Part shown: one piece after another, positions 1 through 9,800 of the stretch
Layout: each line of letters begins with the position of its first letter
Numbering within the stretch: the stretch's first letter is position 1
Origin: a virus
Strand: one strand, 5' to 3'
Length of the DNA: 23,207 nucleotides
IMG/VR virus record: IMGVR_UViG_3300049810_001563
Location: 1-23,207 of that record
Made by a program: the position numbers and the translations under genes
The notes under the pieces: generated by a model
Database searches by the model: none
Told to the model about the DNA's origin: nothing
What the model saw: only the letters and a program-made list of their open reading frames with translations

Positions 1-75
1 AAGATTCCTTCCCACATTCTGGAGAAAAGAAATACTCTAGGTGAAAAGCAATTTAGATTGAAAGAAAACAAATAA
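1..75 (+). CDS. C-terminal end of upstream gene, probably capsid scaffold (partial)
   Basis: Frame 1 is open from the window edge for 24 codons and stops with TAA at 73-75. The tail is charged and helical-looking, ending RLKENK. The other two plus frames close sooner. Podovirus genomes usually place the scaffolding or assembly protein just before the major capsid gene, so this is the most likely identity, but 24 residues cannot prove it. The stop lies only 6 bases before a TTGACA box, so the capsid gene appears to have its own promoter. Confidence 0.5.
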   Translation, partial: KIPSHILEKRNTLGEKQFRLKENK

Positions 76-81
76 AAAGAC

Positions 82-115
82 TTGACATAAAATTATAATA
101 TGTTAAAGGTATATG
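82..115 (+). promoter_or_regulatory. Promoter-like site before the capsid gene
   Basis: A perfect TTGACA lies at 82-87. A perfect TATAAT at 94-99 is only 6 bases away, too close to pair with it as a normal sigma70 promoter. Weaker -10 options are TTAAAG (103-108, 15-base spacer) and TATATG (110-115, 22-base spacer). The placement between a stop codon and a structured leader, and similar TTGACA boxes at 11955 and 18956, support a promoter, but the exact -10 is uncertain. Confidence 0.5.
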
Positions 116-190
116 CAACGAAGGGTGGACAATCGCAAGACCCACCTAAGTTGCCGTCCAACCAGACGTTAAATGGTAGGCAAGACCTCC
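115..190 (+). promoter_or_regulatory. Structured 5' leader of the capsid mRNA (three hairpins)
   Basis: Three consecutive hairpins can be drawn. Hairpin 1 has an outer stem GCAAC 115-119 / GTTGC 150-154 and an inner stem GGTGG 124-128 / CCACC 142-146. Hairpin 2 is CGTC 155-158 / GACG 165-168 with a 6-base loop. Hairpin 3 is GG-AGG 175-180 / CCTCC 186-190 with one bulge. GGAC 127-130 could also pair with GTCC 156-159, which allows an alternative fold. It may stabilise the capsid mRNA or regulate it. I do not recognise a known RNA family, and the rest of the leader to 249 is AT-rich and featureless. Confidence 0.45.
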
Positions 191-261
191 TTGTGAGATA
201 ATCAGAGCCGATTAGTGTATTATTAATTAATTGAGCCTAAACTTAAAACAAGGAGATTATA

Positions 262-1212
262 ATGGCTTTTTTGAATGGAATTGATACTGCGTTTGTTAAT
301 CAGTATGGCAAGACTCTTGATCTTGTTGCTGAAACAAAAGGCGGTAAGTTTACTGGTATGTCTCTTGAAGACACCGTAACTGGTGAAGATGCATACTACG
401 ATCAGTTGGGATCTGTATTTGCTACAGCAGTAGTTGATTCAGGATCAGACACAGATTCACCTAGCGATAGCATTTCACACTTGCGTCGTAAGTTGGACTT
501 AACTAACTATGAAGTTGGTTTGTTGCTTGACCGTTTCGATAAGGTTCAGACACTCATCAACCCTGAGTCTGAGTATGTTATGCGTCAGGTTTCTTCTTTG
601 ATGCGTAAGAAAGACATTGAGTTCATCAAGGGTGCATTAGGTACTGCTTCTACAGGTAAAGCTGGTGCTGGTTCTGCTGACTTAGCTGCTGGCAACAAAA
701 TCTTGCAAGCAAACGCAGGTCTTACAATCGACAAGATTCGTGAAGCTCGTGCTATCTTGCAGAAGAATGGCGTTGACCTAGACGACCCACTAAACGAAGC
801 ATACTTGGCAGTTACTCCTACACAGATCGAAGATTTGTTGGGTGCTGAAAAGGCTACATCTGCTGACTTTATGAATGTTAAAGCATTGGTTTCTGGTGCT
901 ATTGACACATTCTATGGTTTCAAGATTGTTGTTTCTAACTTGCTTCCTTTCGTAAACTCTGCTGATAATGTAGCAAACCTAAGCTGGTCTGCTTCTGACG
1001 TTCCTTCAGTATCTGCTAGTGACGACAACGTTCGTGCTAACTTTGCTTGGGTCAAGTCTGGTATCCGCACAGGTGTTGGAATCAACATTGAAACTGATGT
1101 TGCGAAACGTGCTGACAAACGCTTCAACTACTACGCTTACTCTGCAATGCGTTGCGGGTCTGTTCGTATGGAAGAAGACAAAGTTGTTCAGATTCAAGTT
1201 TCTGAAGCATAA
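262..1212 (+). CDS. Major capsid protein
   Basis: This 316-aa protein is probably the shell subunit with the HK97 fold. Its length, its position directly before the adaptor and nozzle genes, and the absence of any other capsid candidate in the window support this. It has an acidic N-terminal third, a helical stretch rich in charged residues (about 75-125), an Ala/Gly-rich loop around 125-145 and a beta-rich C-terminal half, similar to capsid proteins of marine podoviruses. The start at 262 has a strong ribosome site AAGGAG at 250-255. Base composition is richer in G+C than the internal virion genes, as expected for a very highly expressed gene. It has its own promoter region, structured leader and terminator, so it can be made in excess over the minor virion proteins. 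Confidence 0.85.
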   Translation: MAFLNGIDTAFVNQYGKTLDLVAETKGGKFTGMSLEDTVTGEDAYYDQLGSVFATAVVDSGSDTDSPSDSISHLRRKLDLTNYEVGLLLDRFDKVQTLINPESEYVMRQVSSLMRKKDIEFIKGALGTASTGKAGAGSADLAAGNKILQANAGLTIDKIREARAILQKNGVDLDDPLNEAYLAVTPTQIEDLLGAEKATSADFMNVKALVSGAIDTFYGFKIVVSNLLPFVNSADNVANLSWSASDVPSVSASDDNVRANFAWVKSGIRTGVGINIETDVAKRADKRFNYYAYSAMRCGSVRMEEDKVVQIQVSEA

Positions 1213-1220
1213 TTAAACTT

Positions 1221-1273
1221 GGGGGCTTTCAGCAACCTTCTCTGCTGATGTAAGCCCTCCATTTTATTTTTTT
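1221..1273 (+). terminator. Hairpin terminator after the capsid gene
   Basis: An outer stem GGGGGCTT 1221-1228 pairs with AAGCCCTC 1252-1259 (one G-U pair). An inner stem CAGCA 1230-1234 pairs with TGCTG 1243-1247. A T-rich tract at 1262-1273 follows directly. It should end most capsid transcripts and let a fraction read through to the adaptor gene, whose ribosome site GGAGGT at 1274-1279 abuts the T-tract. Confidence 0.85.
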
Positions 1274-1282
1274 GGAGGTAGT

Positions 1283-1897
1283 ATGACTAAAGTAGAGATA
1301 TGTAACCACGCCCTGCTTAAGATTGGAGCAGACACCATTGCCTCCCTTGACATCAATCAAAACGACCAAGAAGCGGTTGTTCAGAGTGCAAAGCTCTGTA
1401 ATATCTTTTTTAACCAAGCACTAGAAGAAGTATTAAGAACCTATCGGTGGAATAGTGCATTAAAACGTGCTGAACTAACCCGGTTAACGGAAGTACCAGC
1501 ATTTAAGTTTGAATATAAATACCAGCTGCCTAACGACTGCGTTCGGGTTGTTAATGTATATGAGGATAAGGAAGCCTACGATGATCGCACAGAATGGGTC
1601 GTAGAAGGGCGTACAATCCTTTGTAACTACGAAACTGTTTATTTATGCTATGTACACCTACCTGAAGATGTAAACACGTTAGACGCATTCCTAACGCAAG
1701 CTGTAGTGCAGAACCTAGCTATTAAGCTATCAGTTCCTATGCAGCTCGATCAAGTAATGCAAAACAATTTGATTTCAGAATACAACAACGTAATACTTCC
1801 ACAAGCCCGAAGCGTTGATACATTAGAAAACAAGTATTGGGAAATGGAAGAAAGCGACTTTTTACTTTCACGGTTTCATCAAGATACTAGATTCTAA
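1283..1897 (+). CDS. Head-to-tail adaptor, tail tubular protein A-like
   Basis: This 204-aa protein resembles the T7 gp11 adaptor family, which forms the ring joining the portal to the tail nozzle. The start resembles the family pattern: ICNHALLKIGA at about 6-16, then a helix with YRWN at about 54-57. A conserved block YQLPNDCVRVVNV around 79-91 leads into WVVEGRTILCNY at about 109-120. The C-terminal third is helical. The size matches the family (about 200 aa). The start has a strong GGAGGT ribosome site. The stop TAA overlaps the ATG of the nozzle gene by one base (TAATG), so the two are translationally coupled. Confidence 0.85.
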   Translation: MTKVEICNHALLKIGADTIASLDINQNDQEAVVQSAKLCNIFFNQALEEVLRTYRWNSALKRAELTRLTEVPAFKFEYKYQLPNDCVRVVNVYEDKEAYDDRTEWVVEGRTILCNYETVYLCYVHLPEDVNTLDAFLTQAVVQNLAIKLSVPMQLDQVMQNNLISEYNNVILPQARSVDTLENKYWEMEESDFLLSRFHQDTRF

Positions 1898-4770
1898 TGG
1901 CTATTAATTACACACAGGCGTTCAATGCGGGTGAAATATCTCGGAAGATGGATGGTCGTAATGACCTAGAGGTTTACAAAACTGGTTGTCGTGATCTTGA
2001 CAACTTTTTTGTATTACCACAGGGCGGTGTAGAACGTAGAGCGGGTACAGAGTTTATCCAGTTTGCGGGTTCTGGAAATACACCAGACGGCACTAATCCA
2101 GCTCGTATGATTGAGTTTGATTTTTCTAGTGACATTCGTTTTGTTATAGAGCTAGGTACAAGTTACGCTAAAGTACATTACACAGATGACTCAGGTGTTG
2201 ACCAAGTAGTTAATGTAACAGGAACCGTACCTGCTTATACTAGTACAGAACTACGACAGATTCAGTTTAACCGCAAGTACGATACATTAATTCTTACTTG
2301 TCCTACAAAAGAAACTCAAGTCTTAAAAAGAGCAACCATTACTCCTACATTTACTATTGAAGAAATTTCTTTTGTTTATCCTCCTTTGCAAGAAGTAAAC
2401 ATTACATCTACCACTATTGATGTTTCTACTTTAAATTCTGGAAATCAATATTCTGGTGTTGTAACTTTAACTCCAAGTTCAGAAATATTTTTTGCAGGTC
2501 ACGTTGATTCACATTGGGCTATCGATCATATTCGTGCGGCAGATAAAAAAGAAATTACACTAAGCTCAAATGGAACAGCACAAAGTGACCCATTAGATGT
2601 TAGTTTTTCTAATTGGTCTTTTGAAACAGATGAAACTTGGAAAGGTTCTGTTGTTATACAAAGACGAATAGATGGTGGTAGTTTTATAGATTATGTTGTT
2701 ATAGGTGATACTACTGGAGGTGTAGCAAGAAATTTTAAATATGCTTCTGATACACCAGAAGGTGCTAATACAGAAATAAGAATAAGTGTTGTAATAGCTA
2801 CAAATACTATAAGTGCAAGTATAGAAGCAGAAAATGTTTATCATAAAGGTATAGTAAAAATTACAGCAGTAGATGAATCTGCAAATCCAAATACTGCAAC
2901 AGCTACAATAGTATCACAAATACAAGGAGGTCAAGCTGACCCTGATGCTACCCTGCATTGGTCTGAAGGTGCTTTTTCTACCTATCGTGGGTTTTGCCCT
3001 GCTACAGAATTTTTTGAAAACAGACTATGGATGGCAGGTTCTAAAGATCAACCAGCAGATATTTTTGCTTCTGTGTTTGGTGAAATATTTAACTTCCTAT
3101 CCGGTACACTATCAACTGATGCAATCAAGCGTACAATCGATTCACCAGAAGAACCGAAGTGGTTGGAAAGCAAACGATATTTATTCTTGGGTACAGCGGG
3201 TACAGCAGTATCTATTCGTTCGGCAGACCGTGACTCTTTAATTACACAAAACAACATTACTACGTTAGTAGAAAACGCATACGGCTCTGCTGCATTGCAA
3301 GCTGAAGTAGCTAACGATGTTATTGTATATGTGCAACGTGACGGACTAAAGGTGCGTGAGTTGGTTTATTCGCAGGGTGAAGATACCTTTGTTGGTAACG
3401 ATCTTAACTTGATTAGTGAGGACATTACTGAGTCTGGTATTGTTGAAATGTTTGTTCAAAAGCAACCTAACCAGTTTATTTGGTGCATAAAAGAAAACGG
3501 TGACGCTTGTGTGCTAACCTATGAGCGTGGGCAAAATGTTCGTGGGTGGGCAAGAATCGATACAGATGGTGAGTATTACAGTGCAGCATCTATTCACAAT
3601 GGTGGCGAAGATATTGTATGGGCTTGTATAAAACGAGATAGCAAGTACTGCATTGAGAAGTTTCATCCCCGCAAAGATTTAGATTGGTATGTAGATTCTG
3701 GTAAAAAACTGGACAGCGGTACAGCTAAATCTATTAGCTCTTCTGATATTACTACTGATATTGTTATAACAAGCAACTCACACGGATTTTCAGATGGTAA
3801 CTTTGTAGAGCTTAGTGGGACTATATCTAGCCAGCTAAATGAAACACCATATAGAGTATCTGATAGTACTACTAACACATTTAAAATAAAAGCAACAGAT
3901 AACTCTGCATACATTCGATATAATACTCCTCAAAATATTATTGCAGATGGCTCAAGCATATACTCTGGAACTTGGGAGTTAGTTGATGAAGGTATACAAT
4001 CTTGGCAAGAAGAAGTTATGGGAAATCCTGTAGGAGATGTTGTAAAATATCGTAGCTATAAATGGGTATTAAAAGATTCTGCTGAGGGATCTGAAATAAT
4101 ATTATCTACAACTGATGGTCAAAATTACCATTGGGATTTATTAGAAGGACAAACTGGCAATCAATACACTTTAAGCAGTAGTGTTTTAAATCCTTTAAAT
4201 ACGATTAATGTTCCGTGGTGGGAGGGGTCTCTTGGCTCAACAGTACTTAATGGTTATAACTTTAGCTTTGGCTCTGGTGCAACAGTACAAGCTGTTTACA
4301 ATGAGATTACAGGGTTAAATCACCTTGAAGGAAAAACGGTTCAAGTTGTTGGAGATGGTTCGTTTATAGAAGAGGCTACAGTATCCAGCAATAAAATTAC
4401 AACAACAGATTATTATAGTACTTTACTTGTTGGGTTGCCTTACACTTCTACGTTGCGTCCTATGCCTATCGAGCCAACTCTTGTTGCTAAACTATCACAA
4501 AGCCGGGTTAAAGCTGTAGCTAAAATTATTGTGCGGTTCTTTAAGACTAAGGGTGCTAAGGTTGGCGAGTCTGGTAGACAGCTAACAACATTCCCTGTAG
4601 CGGATACACAAGACCCATCCGGGCAAGTAATTGATTTAAAAACTGGACAACAGAGATTCTTTGTGGGGTCAGATTATGAGCGTGAAAAATTAATAGAAGT
4701 GCGGCAGGACTTACCATACCCGATGACGGTACTAAGCATAGCAACGCACGTTAATGCGGAGGGTGCGTAA
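1897..4770 (+). CDS. Tail nozzle, tail tubular protein B-like
   Basis: This 957-aa protein is the likely nozzle subunit (T7 gp12 role). Its N-terminus has the usual podovirus nozzle signature: a GEISRKMDGR element at about 12-21, then a Gly-Gly-Val-Glu-Arg-Arg-Ala-Gly-Thr segment near 43-51. The middle (FCPATEFFENRLWMAGS, about 366-382) and the C-terminal beta-rich part are also typical. Two segments look like insertions. One, at about 170-350, is a beta-rich Ig-like stretch. The other, near 615-670, has the HGFSDGNFVEL pattern often seen as a small beta domain in phage structural proteins. Both are much more AT-rich than the rest. The gene is coupled to both neighbours by TAATG overlaps. It is larger than T7 gp12 (about 790 aa), which the insertions explain. 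Confidence 0.85.
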   Translation: MAINYTQAFNAGEISRKMDGRNDLEVYKTGCRDLDNFFVLPQGGVERRAGTEFIQFAGSGNTPDGTNPARMIEFDFSSDIRFVIELGTSYAKVHYTDDSGVDQVVNVTGTVPAYTSTELRQIQFNRKYDTLILTCPTKETQVLKRATITPTFTIEEISFVYPPLQEVNITSTTIDVSTLNSGNQYSGVVTLTPSSEIFFAGHVDSHWAIDHIRAADKKEITLSSNGTAQSDPLDVSFSNWSFETDETWKGSVVIQRRIDGGSFIDYVVIGDTTGGVARNFKYASDTPEGANTEIRISVVIATNTISASIEAENVYHKGIVKITAVDESANPNTATATIVSQIQGGQADPDATLHWSEGAFSTYRGFCPATEFFENRLWMAGSKDQPADIFASVFGEIFNFLSGTLSTDAIKRTIDSPEEPKWLESKRYLFLGTAGTAVSIRSADRDSLITQNNITTLVENAYGSAALQAEVANDVIVYVQRDGLKVRELVYSQGEDTFVGNDLNLISEDITESGIVEMFVQKQPNQFIWCIKENGDACVLTYERGQNVRGWARIDTDGEYYSAASIHNGGEDIVWACIKRDSKYCIEKFHPRKDLDWYVDSGKKLDSGTAKSISSSDITTDIVITSNSHGFSDGNFVELSGTISSQLNETPYRVSDSTTNTFKIKATDNSAYIRYNTPQNIIADGSSIYSGTWELVDEGIQSWQEEVMGNPVGDVVKYRSYKWVLKDSAEGSEIILSTTDGQNYHWDLLEGQTGNQYTLSSSVLNPLNTINVPWWEGSLGSTVLNGYNFSFGSGATVQAVYNEITGLNHLEGKTVQVVGDGSFIEEATVSSNKITTTDYYSTLLVGLPYTSTLRPMPIEPTLVAKLSQSRVKAVAKIIVRFFKTKGAKVGESGRQLTTFPVADTQDPSGQVIDLKTGQQRFFVGSDYEREKLIEVRQDLPYPMTVLSIATHVNAEGA

Positions 4771-5333
4771 TGGCTTTACCACTTATAATGGCAGGAGCTA
4801 GTTTAGCTCAAGGTATAATGGGCAGTCGTTCTGCCCGTAAGCAAGCTAAAAAAGCCAGACAAATTGGCGAGTACAACGCTAAGGTTGCGATGATACAATC
4901 CGAGGCTGAACAGGCATCTATTGACTTTCAATCACGGCAGTTAGTTAAACAACAACGTGAGATCAAAGCACAGCAACGTATGAGCATTGCGGGTCGTGGC
5001 GGATTAGAAGCAGGTACGGACTTGCTAAGTCTTATTGAATCTGCTAAAAATATGCAACTTGATTTATTAGAGTTAGAACGTCAACAAGATATTGCACAGA
5101 TTAGCGGGGAAACACAGGCACAACAGGCTAGAATGGGAGCAGAGGCACAAGCATCAGCATATAAAGCACAAGGTCGTCAGGCTATGATTGGTGGCGTATT
5201 GGGTGCGGCAAGTGCGTTATCTAAAATGCCAACCAAAACTCCATCACCTGCACAGCCAAATTATTTAGCAATGAATACAAGAACACCATTTGGAGGTTCT
5301 TCATTTAATTTATCAGGGGATATGTACACATAA
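4770..5333 (+). CDS. Small internal virion protein (T7 gp14-like position)
   Basis: This 187-aa protein has a hydrophobic N-terminal stretch (about 3-18, rich in Ala, Leu and Gly), then a long Gln/Ala/Arg-rich helical region (about 25-140), and a second hydrophobic Gly/Ala stretch at about 137-153. The motif AGRGGLEAGTDLLSL around 70-84 occurs in my memory of podovirus core proteins. In T7-type phages the smallest core protein (gp14) precedes two larger ones and is ejected into the outer membrane; the order here is the same. Linkage by TAATG on both sides supports co-expression. Assignment rests on position and general character rather than a diagnostic motif. Confidence 0.7.
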   Translation: MALPLIMAGASLAQGIMGSRSARKQAKKARQIGEYNAKVAMIQSEAEQASIDFQSRQLVKQQREIKAQQRMSIAGRGGLEAGTDLLSLIESAKNMQLDLLELERQQDIAQISGETQAQQARMGAEAQASAYKAQGRQAMIGGVLGAASALSKMPTKTPSPAQPNYLAMNTRTPFGGSSFNLSGDMYT

Positions 5334-6847
5334 TGGCTATTTCACTTAAAAAATATGACAGACAAGTAGGGGTGTCGGCTGAAACAGGAACTCAAGCTAT
5401 TGGTGGTGGGTTGGCTAGTGCAATGATTCAAGAAGCTGGTGCTGATGCTCAAACTTTAGCAACGGTTGCTAATGCTCTTGGCGATGCTTCTGATGCTTTT
5501 TTTGAACACAAAGCTAAAGGTGAAGTAGCTAAATATGAAGCCTACAAGCAAGAGTGGGCAAACGAGTTAGAGGTTAAAAAACAGCAAGGTTTACTTGAAG
5601 GTGAATTAAAAGCAACAGATTTATATGACAAGGTTGTAATTCCAGAGCAAATGGCGTTTGAAAAGTGGGTATCAGATCAAGGTTTTTCTGCGTTAGCTAG
5701 ACAGCAAATTGACCTAGATGTAGTAAACTTTGGTAAAAAAGTAAATGTTTCTGAGCGTTTAAATCTTCTTAAACTTCAAACAGAAGAAAGTAATTATAAT
5801 GTAACCTTAAAAGGTCAAAATAATTTAATTTCTGGATTACAACAGTTGCAAAAATTAAGAGGAGTTAATCCTAAAGATTATACAGAAGAACAAAAACTTA
5901 TTTTTGATAATGCTCAATTAAAAATAAAAGAAGGTAATGACGATCTTAACTCTTTACAAGGTAAAACAAAACCGGGAGTTGTTGAATCATTAATAGAAGA
6001 TTCTTATAAAAAATATTATTTATCAGAAGTAAGATTTTTAAATGATGAATATGATAATCAAAATTTAAGTTTTTTTGATTTAAAACAAAATTATTTAGAT
6101 TTAAAAAAAGATATAGAAAAAGATGCTGAAGAAGGAATTATTAATAAATCATCTATTCAGGATATTAATTTAGAATTAGATGCAAAAATTCAAAATGCTG
6201 CAAAAAGAGAAAGAGCTTCTATTAAAACTGATATAAAAAATATATCTGATGGGTTATTTGATGATGAAAAATTTATTGATTTTAATAATGTTAGAAATCT
6301 ATATATTAAAAATGAAGCATTAGGTAGTTATATAGATAATAATATTATGAATAGTTTAGAAGATTATTCTTTAGTAAATGATAATGCTAAAAAAGCTATT
6401 GAACTTTTGGAAAAAGGTTCTAAAGAAGATGGAATTGCTTTTACAAAAATATTAAATGAGTTAAGTGGTTTAGGTGAAGTAGGCAATGTTACTATGATGT
6501 TAGCACTTAATTATGCAGAACAAAATTTAGATAATGATGAAGAATTTATTGCTTACACAACAGGACTTCGTAAAAAAACAGATGTAACAATATCAATTAC
6601 ACCTGAGTTTAAAGATTATTTTTCAACACTTAAATATTTTATATTAGATCAAAAACAAAGTAAATATGATAGTTTTGCTAGTCAAAAATTAAAAGAATTT
6701 GTTAAATGGCAATTAACAGATGAAGATTATAGCTCTTTTAGAAAAAAACAATTTGGTTCATTTGCTAAAGAAATAGCTTTAAAACAAAATATTTTTGAAG
6801 AACCTACAACAACAACAACAAAAACATTAATTTGGGATAATCTATAA
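5333..6847 (+). CDS. Medium internal virion protein (T7 gp15-like position)
   Basis: This 504-aa protein is almost entirely helical and highly charged, with no membrane segment. The first 150 residues (start SLKKYDRQVG, then Gly/Ala-rich helices and FFEHKAKGEVAKYEAYKQEW) look conserved and have moderate base composition. From about residue 145 on, the coding sequence turns sharply AT-rich with mostly A or T at third positions. It sits between the small and the giant core proteins exactly where T7 has gp15, a tube-forming ejection protein. TAATG overlaps join it to both neighbours. No catalytic motif is visible. Confidence 0.7.
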   Translation: MAISLKKYDRQVGVSAETGTQAIGGGLASAMIQEAGADAQTLATVANALGDASDAFFEHKAKGEVAKYEAYKQEWANELEVKKQQGLLEGELKATDLYDKVVIPEQMAFEKWVSDQGFSALARQQIDLDVVNFGKKVNVSERLNLLKLQTEESNYNVTLKGQNNLISGLQQLQKLRGVNPKDYTEEQKLIFDNAQLKIKEGNDDLNSLQGKTKPGVVESLIEDSYKKYYLSEVRFLNDEYDNQNLSFFDLKQNYLDLKKDIEKDAEEGIINKSSIQDINLELDAKIQNAAKRERASIKTDIKNISDGLFDDEKFIDFNNVRNLYIKNEALGSYIDNNIMNSLEDYSLVNDNAKKAIELLEKGSKEDGIAFTKILNELSGLGEVGNVTMMLALNYAEQNLDNDEEFIAYTTGLRKKTDVTISITPEFKDYFSTLKYFILDQKQSKYDSFASQKLKEFVKWQLTDEDYSSFRKKQFGSFAKEIALKQNIFEEPTTTTTKTLIWDNL

Positions 6848-9800
6848 TGAGTTTTAATGTTATTCTTCCAAATGGAACAACTATTAATAATATTCCAGAT
6901 GGTACAACAAAAGAACAAATAAAATTAAAAGCTATATCATCTGGTCTAGCTGTTGAATCTGATTTTGATTCTTCTAAATTAACTAATAAAAAAGAACCTA
7001 TTTTAAAAAATATTTTAACAAAAGAAGATGAAGAAGATTTAGTTGCACAATCTTTTTATAGTTCTAAATTAGGAACTAATGCACCACTTGCAGTAATAGA
7101 AGGTCAGTATAAATATGAATATGGAGATAATGCAACTGTATCTTATGTTAATTCACAAAATCAAAAACCAATTACTATAATAGATAGATTTAAACCTCAA
7201 AATCAACCAACACCTAGTGAATCTTGGACTTTATTTTCTCAAAACTTTAGACAAAATAATCCTTTAGGCGTTTCTGTTAAAAGAGGAGTTCTTACTGCTT
7301 CACAAATAGGCATTAAACCATTAGAAGAAAGACTTAAAACAGTAGAAGAATCTGGTGGAGATTTTAATAAAGCATTAGAAAAAGACCCTCAAGCTGCTTT
7401 TTTAATTGCAACAGGTATTAGTAAAGGAACAATATCTTCAGACATAACTAAAACACTTAATATTAATGAAGAAAAATTACAAAAACTTGCAAAAACTCAA
7501 GAGGATATTACAGAAAAAATATTAAGTGTACCTGAAAAAAAAAGAAAAAGTATTGGTGGTATGATTAGTACAGTAGCTTCTGAAATACCATCGATGGGTA
7601 TATATGCAATACCAGTTGTCGGAGTTGCTGCAGGTTATACATATAATTTGGCAAGATATTATGATTCAGGGTTTCAAGAATATTATGCTGCAGAAATATC
7701 AAAAGGTACTGACCCACAAAGAGCTTCTGAAATAGCATCTAATCGTGCAGCAGGTTACGCATCTTTATTTAGTGTAATAGGAACTGCTGTTGATAAAGTT
7801 ACTTTAGGTGTAGGTAAAGGAATTAAACCTAAACCAGAAAATATTGGTAAACTATTTAAAAAAGATACTCAGTTAAAAATTTTGTTAGATGCTCAAAAAC
7901 CTGCTGTGGGAGAAATGTTTACAGAAATGGGTGAATCTTTTTATTTACAAATAGGAACAAGAGATCAAATAAATTGGAATGAAGTAATAGAAAATGGTGC
8001 ATACGGATATTTAGGTGGTAAATTAGCAGGTGGAACCTTTGGTCAAATAAATGTTTTACAACAAAACAGAATAAAAAATGCTTTTATAAGAGAGGGTATA
8101 GATAATAAAACTGCTGGTGAAATTGTTCAAGCTAAAAATAATAAAGAAGCAGTAGATATATTTACAAAGTTTTTTGACAAACAAGTTGAAACATTAGGAC
8201 AAGAATTAAAAGAAAGTCAAGCTGCTGAAAAAAATGCATTATTAGAAAGTTCTATACTTACTCTTGGTGATGTTAATATAATTAGAAAGCAATATTCTAA
8301 TGAAGAACTTGTAGAAAAAATAAAATCTGATCCTGTATTTGGTGAAACAAAAGAAACAATTAATTTAGCTCAAGATGTTTTTTTAAATGGTTCTGAAAAA
8401 TCATTAGATGTTTTAAATACAAAAATTGCAGAACAATTTCAATCTCAAGAAGATGTATCTATTACACCTGAACCTGAAGTTACACCTACAGAAGAAGTAG
8501 TTACAGAGCAAGTAGCAGAACCAGAAACTGTAGCTGAACCTACAGTAGAGCCTGAATCTGAACTTATGAAGGTTATTCCATCATCATTAAGCATTGATAA
8601 AAGTGGTGCAGCGAAATTTCTTGATTCAAATGGAAAAGAAATATTAGTTGATCGTGATGTAAATTTGTTGGCTTTTAATGCTGTAACGCAAGCTCAAAAA
8701 CTTTTAAATAGCGAACAAAGAAGTGCAAATTTTCTTGGAAAACAATTAATAGATAATAATTTATCTTTAGAAAACGCAGAATATAATAATTTTATAAAAG
8801 CTATAGTTGTTAAAGATGGTAAAAATGATTTTAATAAAATTGAAAACTTAGTAAAAAACTTTGATGAAAAGATAGTTTTTATTCCTAGAAAAAAAATAAA
8901 TAAAGATGGAACTTATAAATTATCTGATGCGTTAATAGTAGAAGAAAGTTTATTAGATACAGTTAGCTTGTTAAAAAATGAAAGTTATATAATTAATAAC
9001 ATTCCTAATAATGCCTCAGGAACACTTGAAGTTGTTGTAAGCGGTGAAACGGTAGGAAAAACAGATGGAAGTGTAGGTTATTATGCTAGAAATCAAAAAG
9101 AATTAGCTAAACCAACACCTTTAGCTGAACCAGCAATCGCAGAAGATGAAAAAATTGCGATGCTTGAAAAACAAAAAAAAGAAATGTTGTATAAACGAGA
9201 AAATGTAAAAACTGTTTATCAAGGAAGAGGTTTTACAAAAGATGAAATATATACTAGCACACAAACCCCTGCTGCTGGTGAAGGTCAATATTATGCTTTT
9301 ACTAAAAATGAAGCATCTAATTATGGAGATAAAATTACAAAATCTGAAATAGATATTTCTAATTTATATCAACTTGATGGCAACTCATTTGATGTTTTAT
9401 TAAAAGAATTAAAAGAAAACAACCCAAATTTATTACCAGATATAGTAAATAATGATGATAGAACTAATTTATCTTTATCCTTTCGTTATAGGGAACAATT
9501 AGATCAAAGTCCTGAAATAGCACAAAAATTAAAAGAACTAATTATTAGTAAAGGATATAATGGATTTATTATACGAGGGATTCAAAATGAACTTATAAAT
9601 CCTAAATCTTTTAGAAATTTATTTGGTTCAAACCAAATTGTTGTTTACCCAGAAGCTACACCTGTAGTTGAACTAACACCTGTAGATGCAGAAGTAAATG
9701 CAGAAAGAGTTGCGTCTGCTAGTGAAATTTTATTACCAAATGAAATAGAAGAAACGCAACCTAAACGTGGTCAACCTAAAAAAATTGGTTTATCTAAAAA

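Noticed and set aside
82-99. TTGACA plus TATAAT as a complete sigma70 promoter
   Set aside because: The two boxes are only 6 bases apart, so they cannot act together; only the region is kept as promoter-like.
115-190. Second glutamine riboswitch in the capsid leader
   Set aside because: It lacks the GGAAGTA and CGAAGGAACG core elements, and its stems have a different order.
2593-2844. Minus-strand 83-codon frame inside the nozzle gene
   Set aside because: Low-complexity Ser/Tyr/Ile/Cys translation, antisense to a clear gene, no ribosome site considered convincing; an effect of AT-rich codons.
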